Below are positions 60,101 through 64,000 of a stretch of 64,000 nucleotides of DNA, in pieces. Under the pieces are notes generated by a model. The model was not told where the DNA came from, searched no databases, and worked only from the letters and a program-made list of their open reading frames with translations. Position 1 is the first letter of the stretch, and every line of letters begins with the position of its first letter. Both the position numbers and the translations under genes were made by a program. The stretch comes from Mycolicibacter terrae (lineage in GTDB: Bacteria; Actinomycetota; Actinomycetes; Mycobacteriales; Mycobacteriaceae), in NCBI RefSeq assembly GCF_010727125.1, contig NZ_AP022564.1:4464001-4528000 (forward strand), in the 5' to 3' direction.

Positions 60101-63100
60101 CGGCGGCAAGGCCGGAAACGGCGGTAATGGCGGCGACGCCGGCCGCGGTACCGATGGCGGGGCTAACGGCAACGGCGGCGTCGGCTACGAAGGTGGCATC
60201 GGCGGTGCCGGCGGCAACGGTGGAGCTGGCACCGTTGCTAACCCCGACGGTGGCAGCGGCGGCGCCGGTGGTGCCGGGGGTACCGGGGGTGTCGGCGGCC
60301 TGAACGGCGACGGGACCACCCGTGCCGGCAGTGGTGTCGGCGGCAACGGCGGTGTCGGCGGCAGCGGCGGTGCCGGCTTCAGCGGCGGCACCGGAGCCAC
60401 CGCAGGTAATGGTGGCGACGGCGGTGACGGTGGCGAGGCCGGCGAAGCCGGTGGCGCCGACGCTGTCGGCGGTATCGGCGGCAACGGCGGGGCCGGCGGT
60501 AAAGGCGGAGCCGGCACTGGCGTCATTGGCGGAGAGTTCGCCCAGAACGGTGGCACCGGTGGTAGCGGCGGCTCCGGTGGCGGTGGTGGCACCACCGGCA
60601 CCGCAGGAAACGGCGGCAACGGTGGTGCCGGCGGCAAGGGCTACGCCATCGGCAAGGGTGCAGTCGCGGGCGTAGGTGGCGACGGTGGTGCCGGTGCGAT
60701 GGCTGACAGCAGCGGCCCGGGCCACGGCGGCGGCGGTGGCGGTGGCGGCGGTGGTGCGCGCGTCGCGGGCACCAACGGCGGCGTGGCTACCGGCACGGCT
60801 GTCGGTGGGGCAGGCGGCGCCGGTGCTGCTGGCACCACGACCGGGGCGGGCGGTCACGGTGGCACCGGTGGTGGCGCACTTATCCACGCCGACGGGTCGG
60901 GCAGCACCATCACCGATGGCACCGTCAACGGTGGCGACGGCGGCAGTGGTGGCCCCAACGGCGTCGTCGGCAACGACGGTGCCAGCAACTCGATGGTCGT
61001 CACCGCGGGTGGCTCGATCGAGAACACCACGGTGGAAAGCGGCCAAGACAGCGAAAACGCCCTCGGTGGCGGTGCTTCGCTGCTCATCACCAACGGCGGC
61101 AGCGTCGCCAACAGCACGGTGACCGGCGGCAATGCCGGTGACGGCTTCGACGGCGGCGCGGCGGCCATCGCTGTTGACGGCACCGACAGCAAGGTCATCA
61201 ACGCCACGGTCACCGGCGGCAACGGCGGCGACGGTGGGGCTGGCGGCAGCGCCCACGTGAGCGCCACCGGCGGCGCCGTCATCGACACCGTCTCGGCGAC
61301 CGGCGGCCACGGCAGCGACAGCGCCGCCGGTGGCGCGGCCACCATTACGGCCGACGGGACCGGTAGCACCGTCATGAACAGCGACGCCGTTGGCGGCAAC
61401 GCCGGAACCGGCGACACCAGTGGCGGGACCGGCGGTGCGGGCGGCAATGCCGGCATCGAGGTGGCCAACGGCGCTTCGGTCAGCGGCGCCAGCGCCAGTG
61501 GTGGGACAGGTGGTGCGGGCACCGATGGTGGAGCTGGCGGCGCCGGAGGCGACGGCACCGTGCTGGCCACCGGCGATGGCAGCACGGTCACCGACTTCAC
61601 CGCGCAGGGCGGGATCGGCGGCACAGGAACCAACAACGGCAGCGTCGCCGGCGCCGGCGGCGACGGTTTCGGTTACGCGAAGGGTGACGGCAGCACGGTT
61701 TCGGGTAGCGGCAGCGGCGGCGTCGGCGGTCAGGCCACCGGCGGTGGAACCGGCGGCACCGGGGCTGACGGCGTGGTGCAGGCATCGGACGTCGGCTCCC
61801 GCGCCGATGGCGACGCGACGGGCGGCGCGGGCGGCAAGGGCCTGGACGGCGGCACCGGCGGTGCCGGTGGCGACGGCTGGGTGAACGCCGGCGATGTTTC
61901 AGGCCCGGGTGTGGGCAGCATTGCCGAGGGGACCGCATTGGGGGGTGTCGGCGGTACCGGCACCGGCGTCGGCGGCACCGGTGGCGCCGGTTCATACGGT
62001 CAGATCGTCGGTTACCAGGGCGGCAAGGCCAGCGGCGACGCGTATGGCGGCGACGGTGGCGACGCCTCGGACGGCGGCACGGGCGGTGACGGCAACTACG
62101 GTGCTGTCCAGTCCGGTGGCAGCGGCAGCCTCGCCGAAGGCACCGCCACCGGCGGCGACGGTGGCCAGGCTCTGGAGGGCGGTGTCGGCGGTGACGGCGC
62201 GCGCGCCATTGTCGACGGCTGGGCCGGGGGCACCGCCAACGGCAGCGCCACCGGTGGTGACGGCGGGCAAGCCGGCAGCGGCGCCGACGGCGGTACGGGT
62301 GGCAACGGTGGCGAGGCCCGGGTGTACGGCGAGTTCGGCCAGGCCGGTCACGGCACGGCGATCGGTGGTAACGGTGGGGCCGGCGGCGCTGACACCGGTG
62401 GTGCCGGTGGGGATGGCGGCAAGGGCGGCGTGGCCACGGTCCGCAACGCTGATGTCGGCAGCACCGCTACCGGTGGTGTCGGCGGCGAGGGCGGGGCCGG
62501 CATGGCAGGTAACGCAGGCGGTAACGGCGGCACGGGTGGTAGCGGCACCGTGACCACATCGAGTGGCAGCGTTGGCGGGGATGCCTCCGGTGGTGCCGGT
62601 GGGGCCGGTGGCGGCGCCACGGCCACCGAGGTGGGCGCCAACGGCGGTAAGGGTGCCGGCGCACTCATCACGGCCGACGCGACGAGCAGCGCTTACGGTG
62701 CCGCCACCGGCGGTGCCGGGGCGGCCGGCGACACGTTCGGCAGCACCGCGGGCAATGGCGGTGCGGCGGATATCACCGCGACTGATGGCGCTGCGATCAA
62801 TAACGCCATCGTGACTGGTGGTGCCGGCGGTGCGGGCACCGATGGTGGTGCCGGCGGCGCTGGCGGTGCTGCTACTGCCACGGCCGATGGGCAGGACAGC
62901 ACAGTGACCGGCACGGCAACCGGCGGTACCGGCGGGTCCGGCAGCAACGCCGGCACCGGCGGTGCCGGCGGTGAGGGTGTCGTCAAGGCCGTCAACGGCG
63001 GTACGGCTATCGGCACCGGCGACGGCGCCACCGGAGGTAACGGTGGTGCCGGTATCGACGGCGGCAACGGTGGCGTCGGCGGCATCGGCTCGGTCAATGC

Positions 63101-64000
63101 CAACGGCGGCAGCGCCACGGGTGATGCGACCGGCGGTCAGGGCGGCTCCGGCGACGGCGCGGGCAGCACCGGTGGCGCCGGTGGCGAAGCCTGGGTGCAG
63201 TCCAACTACAACCAGTTGGGCGGCGGGACCGCCATCGGCACCGGCATCGGTGGGGCCGGCGGTAACGCCTCCAACGGTGGTGACGGCGGGGCCGGCGGCA
63301 CCGGGATCGTGTTGGCCAACAGCGGCGGTAAGGCCGAGGGCGTCGGCACTGGCGGTGCCGGCGGTGAGGCCACGGCAGCGGACGCCAGCGGCGGTAATGG
63401 CGGTATGGGCCAGGTCGTCGCTGGTGGAAATGCCACCAGCTCGGCCAGCGGTGAGGCTACTGGCGGTGACGGCGGCGCCGGCCACGGCGGTAACGGCGGC
63501 AACGGTGAACGCGCCTTTGTCCAGGCCGTTCGGGGGTCTGCCAGTGGTACGGCGACTGGCGGTAGTGGCGGCGACGGCGCGGCCAATCATGCTGACGGGA
63601 CCCGCGGTGGAAATGGCGGCAACGGTGGGTTCGCCAAGGTCGAGAGCATCGACAGCGGCTTGACCACCGGTAGTGCTACCGGCGGTGATGGCGGTGATGG
63701 TGGTGCCGGCGGCAGTGGTGCGGTCGGCGGCAAGGGTGGCCTCGGTGGTGACAGCCAGGTCGACAACGGCGCCACTGAGAGCTCCGCGACCGGTGGTGAC
63801 GGAGGCACCGGCGGCGCAGGCGGTACCTACGTCGATAGCACTCACACCGGGGCTGGCGGCGCTGGCGGTGCCGGCGGTAAGGGCTTTGTCACCACCACCA
63901 ACGGTGGCAGCACCGACGACGGCCACGCGGTCGGTGGTAACGGTGGCGCAGGCGGTGCTGGCGACAGTGCCGGTAATGCCGGCGGTGCGGGCGCTGCGGG
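54171..64000 (+). CDS. Giant PE-less PGRS protein 3 (3' end beyond window)
   Basis: The frame opens at GTG 54171 (GCTAAGGGGA 13 bp upstream) and shows no stop to the window end, at least 3,276 codons. The N-terminus MPRRHRSGSKGRRSSRVIG is the diverged version of genes 1 and 2. The signal peptide ends after AVHA, followed by DFDDVLVDLLGPGL, SWTAFFDGLGEPSTW and INWLMPFGDG. FAWFSHGGAGGNGG and AAQWGLFSTAGAGG follow. Residues to about 2,200 are nearly pure GGxGG(N/D/A) PGRS units. From about 60880 on, Ser/Thr/Val-rich beta-helix-type blocks appear (STITDGTVNGG, NSMVVTAGGSIENTTV, ADGTGSTV). If exported intact it would be among the largest proteins of the organism. There is no PE domain and no recognisable C-terminal enzymatic domain in the visible part. 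Confidence 0.85.
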   Translation, partial: MPRRHRSGSKGRRSSRVIGAGTAVGAFLAFGMSPLGAPAVHADFDDVLVDLLGPGLTDAFADLGVNLGDQDAWQVVFDPVSWTAFFDGLGEPSTWDAMLADLNLNGIGSADFDLPGSAAFSWNEINWLMPFGDGTDGTATNPDGGAGGWIFGNGGAGWDADGTGASNDGGHGGQGGLFGGDGGAGGDGFDGGDGGAGGAAGLFAWFSHGGAGGNGGDAVTAGGDGGAGGIGGDAAQWGLFSTAGAGGHGGDGVVGAAGLAGSFLAGDGNGGNGGTGAAGGNGGQGGKGSVFFGAGGKGGAAGSGGAGGAGGEGADGADGTAGSIDGTSGGNGGQGGNGGVAGQAGASGAGGWFAANGTAGAAGTQGVGGLGGNGGTGGAGADGANGSDGTAADPDGTAGQAGGHGGDAGQAGAGGQGAGGQADSGTAGAAGRGGNGGTGGQGYNAATDATAAAGTAGGDGGAGGDAGLGGLHADGTTHASAGAAGVGGNGGDGKDGAAGAAGTSPETKGGVGPDGTAGGTGGAGGNGGQGGLEADGARAAQGDGGNGGAGGKGGAGYDAQAAGAGAGVSGGNGGAGGDGGVGGTGSTAGAHGAGGVGGKGGSGTDGADGGAGSQGDAANPDGGAGGHGGNGGNAGVGGAGGSSGNGVFANSGASGSAGKGGNGGVGGAGWDAASDIDATAGTAGGNGGVGGDAGVGGVQADGSRAASGTAGVGGNGGDGKDGADGDNGTQHNPDGEAGQAGGAGGNGGLGGLNADNTRATTGDGGDGGAGGKGGHGYEGLDGASSGAAGEHGGNGGAGGAGGVGGTGTNAGAHGAGGIGGNGGSGGDGAVGENGIDGTASRVDGTAGQAGGAGGNAGKGGVGGANGDGTTAAGGLDGSAGVGGKGGAGGKGFDGVDGTASRIDGGNGGAGGAGGDGGLGGLETDGNRAAQGDGGDGGAGGRGGHGQTGAAGVGAGVSGANGGAGGNGGVGGVAGQGTNDGKAGAGGVGGNGGNGGAGAAGSTGADGTVSHVDGTAGGNGGAGGNAGKAGAGGANGDGSGKAADGADGVGGVGGAGGQGGKGFQGADSTTAGVAGGNGGSGGAGGNGGQGGLNADGTTRVADGVGGNGGAGGAGGKGYTGQDGANADQGTGVGAVGGAGESGTNGGNGGAGGAGGSGSTQGQQGVGGVGGAGGSGGDGGRGGDGAQGNATHVDGYDAGAGGAGGNAGKGGIGGAGFNGPAGNGGDGTAGIGGAGGTGGTGYAGAEGSLGVDGGHGGNGGTGGDGGKGGLEVDNTRAADGDGGDGGAGGHGGEGYTGKSGVNAGDSGESGTAGGLGGAGGTGGTGNVGGAGGAGGNAGNGGDGGDGVTGADGDFVTGNGDGQAGGSGGSGGSGGNGGQGGVGGTSTGGGPNGATGVGGDAGNGGDAGTAGDGGDGAGGTAAQVDGGNGGNGGEVGSAGQAGTAGTGSIGGKAGTDGAEITGPAGNGGAGGTGFTGVNAGGAGGNGGAGGDGGSIGNGGAGGDGGDGVAGDRGDDGVGAGDSGTAGQAGGAGGNGGAGGKGGALSGDGGQGGAGGTGARGGDGGNGVAGEDTVRGGPDSDGQDGGSGGAGGHGGAGGNGGVGGSATNGTAGTTGVGGDAGDGGNGGQGADGGAGAQGRVSTAPVFTAGGDGGTGGSGGAGGSGGVGGSGSVGGAGGDAGSGGDAGNGGTGGKGADGALDAYGAAGVGGNGGAGGAAGQGGAGGAGEGGQNGGTGGAGANGGQGGNGGTGGDGTNGHVGAVGGNGGAGGAAGAGGAAVDGGTAGVDGHGGNGGNGGTGGEGDHGVYGANSGANGSAPTDGGQGLSGGAGGAGGAGGAGVNGQNGGSGGDGGNGGRGGDGGFGGRGLNGADGADGGLGGTGGAAGEAGKGVDGGVDGIHGTGGRGGDGGYGGGSSGAASGQSGANPTVGQDGGNGGNGGKGGDGGVGIGGQNGGAGGDGGRGGFAGNGGRGGNGTGGIDGAAGGKAGNGGNGGDAGRGTDGGANGNGGVGYEGGIGGAGGNGGAGTVANPDGGSGGAGGAGGTGGVGGLNGDGTTRAGSGVGGNGGVGGSGGAGFSGGTGATAGNGGDGGDGGEAGEAGGADAVGGIGGNGGAGGKGGAGTGVIGGEFAQNGGTGGSGGSGGGGGTTGTAGNGGNGGAGGKGYAIGKGAVAGVGGDGGAGAMADSSGPGHGGGGGGGGGGARVAGTNGGVATGTAVGGAGGAGAAGTTTGAGGHGGTGGGALIHADGSGSTITDGTVNGGDGGSGGPNGVVGNDGASNSMVVTAGGSIENTTVESGQDSENALGGGASLLITNGGSVANSTVTGGNAGDGFDGGAAAIAVDGTDSKVINATVTGGNGGDGGAGGSAHVSATGGAVIDTVSATGGHGSDSAAGGAATITADGTGSTVMNSDAVGGNAGTGDTSGGTGGAGGNAGIEVANGASVSGASASGGTGGAGTDGGAGGAGGDGTVLATGDGSTVTDFTAQGGIGGTGTNNGSVAGAGGDGFGYAKGDGSTVSGSGSGGVGGQATGGGTGGTGADGVVQASDVGSRADGDATGGAGGKGLDGGTGGAGGDGWVNAGDVSGPGVGSIAEGTALGGVGGTGTGVGGTGGAGSYGQIVGYQGGKASGDAYGGDGGDASDGGTGGDGNYGAVQSGGSGSLAEGTATGGDGGQALEGGVGGDGARAIVDGWAGGTANGSATGGDGGQAGSGADGGTGGNGGEARVYGEFGQAGHGTAIGGNGGAGGADTGGAGGDGGKGGVATVRNADVGSTATGGVGGEGGAGMAGNAGGNGGTGGSGTVTTSSGSVGGDASGGAGGAGGGATATEVGANGGKGAGALITADATSSAYGAATGGAGAAGDTFGSTAGNGGAADITATDGAAINNAIVTGGAGGAGTDGGAGGAGGAATATADGQDSTVTGTATGGTGGSGSNAGTGGAGGEGVVKAVNGGTAIGTGDGATGGNGGAGIDGGNGGVGGIGSVNANGGSATGDATGGQGGSGDGAGSTGGAGGEAWVQSNYNQLGGGTAIGTGIGGAGGNASNGGDGGAGGTGIVLANSGGKAEGVGTGGAGGEATAADASGGNGGMGQVVAGGNATSSASGEATGGDGGAGHGGNGGNGERAFVQAVRGSASGTATGGSGGDGAANHADGTRGGNGGNGGFAKVESIDSGLTTGSATGGDGGDGGAGGSGAVGGKGGLGGDSQVDNGATESSATGGDGGTGGAGGTYVDSTHTGAGGAGGAGGKGFVTTTNGGSTDDGHAVGGNGGAGGAGDSAGNAGGAGAA

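Noticed and set aside
41481..64000. Glycine-repeat DNA as a CRISPR or satellite array
   Set aside because: The repeats are short, irregular 6-9 bp codon repeats in one reading frame with no regular spacers; they are coding PGRS repeats.

Overview
The window comes from a high-GC mycobacterium. The evidence is the mycolic-acid and arabinogalactan assembly locus (aftB, fbpA, fbpD, an Rv3802c-type hydrolase, fadD32, pks13, accD4, embB, embA, embC, aftA, dprE2, dprE1), in the relative order known from Mycobacterium tuberculosis, plus three very large PGRS-type glycine-rich proteins. These PGRS proteins start with a cleavable signal peptide and a shared N-terminal module instead of a PE domain. That fits a non-tuberculous lineage such as the M. 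terrae complex/Mycolicibacter, but the species cannot be fixed from sequence alone.

Layout. Positions 1-15285 (+ strand) carry the mycolate block. It runs from the arabinosyltransferase AftB (cut by the window edge) and the antigen 85 mycolyltransferase FbpA, through the MPT51-like FbpD, to a Culp6-type hydrolase, FadD32, Pks13 and AccD4. AccD4 and FadD32 prepare the two substrates that Pks13 condenses. A DUF559 nuclease-like gene (4090-4944, - strand) sits between fbpD and the hydrolase, bracketed by two nearly identical 63-bp palindromic repeats.

Positions 15286-24371 are an accessory stretch. It holds a secreted PE-PPE-domain hydrolase, a ProP-like transporter, an arsenic resistance group (arsR, cadI/arsI-like, acr3, arsC), and a TetR-controlled group of four membrane proteins that includes orphan cytochrome-oxidase subunit III- and IV-like proteins.

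Positions 24462-39675 (- strand) carry the arabinan block: dprE1 and dprE2 make decaprenyl-phosphoryl-arabinose, then aftA, embC, embA and embB use it. Two + strand genes interrupt it: an alpha/beta hydrolase between aftA and embC, and a small winged-helix gene between embC and embA that is bracketed by inverted repeats.

Positions 39753-64000 carry a small membrane protein, about 1.2 kb with no convincing gene, then three PGRS genes and one PGRS remnant, all on the + strand. The three intact genes share a promoter-like leader, ribosome-binding region, signal peptide and N-terminal module. The third is still open at the window end after more than 3,200 codons. No tRNA, rRNA, CRISPR array or recognisable transposase was seen.
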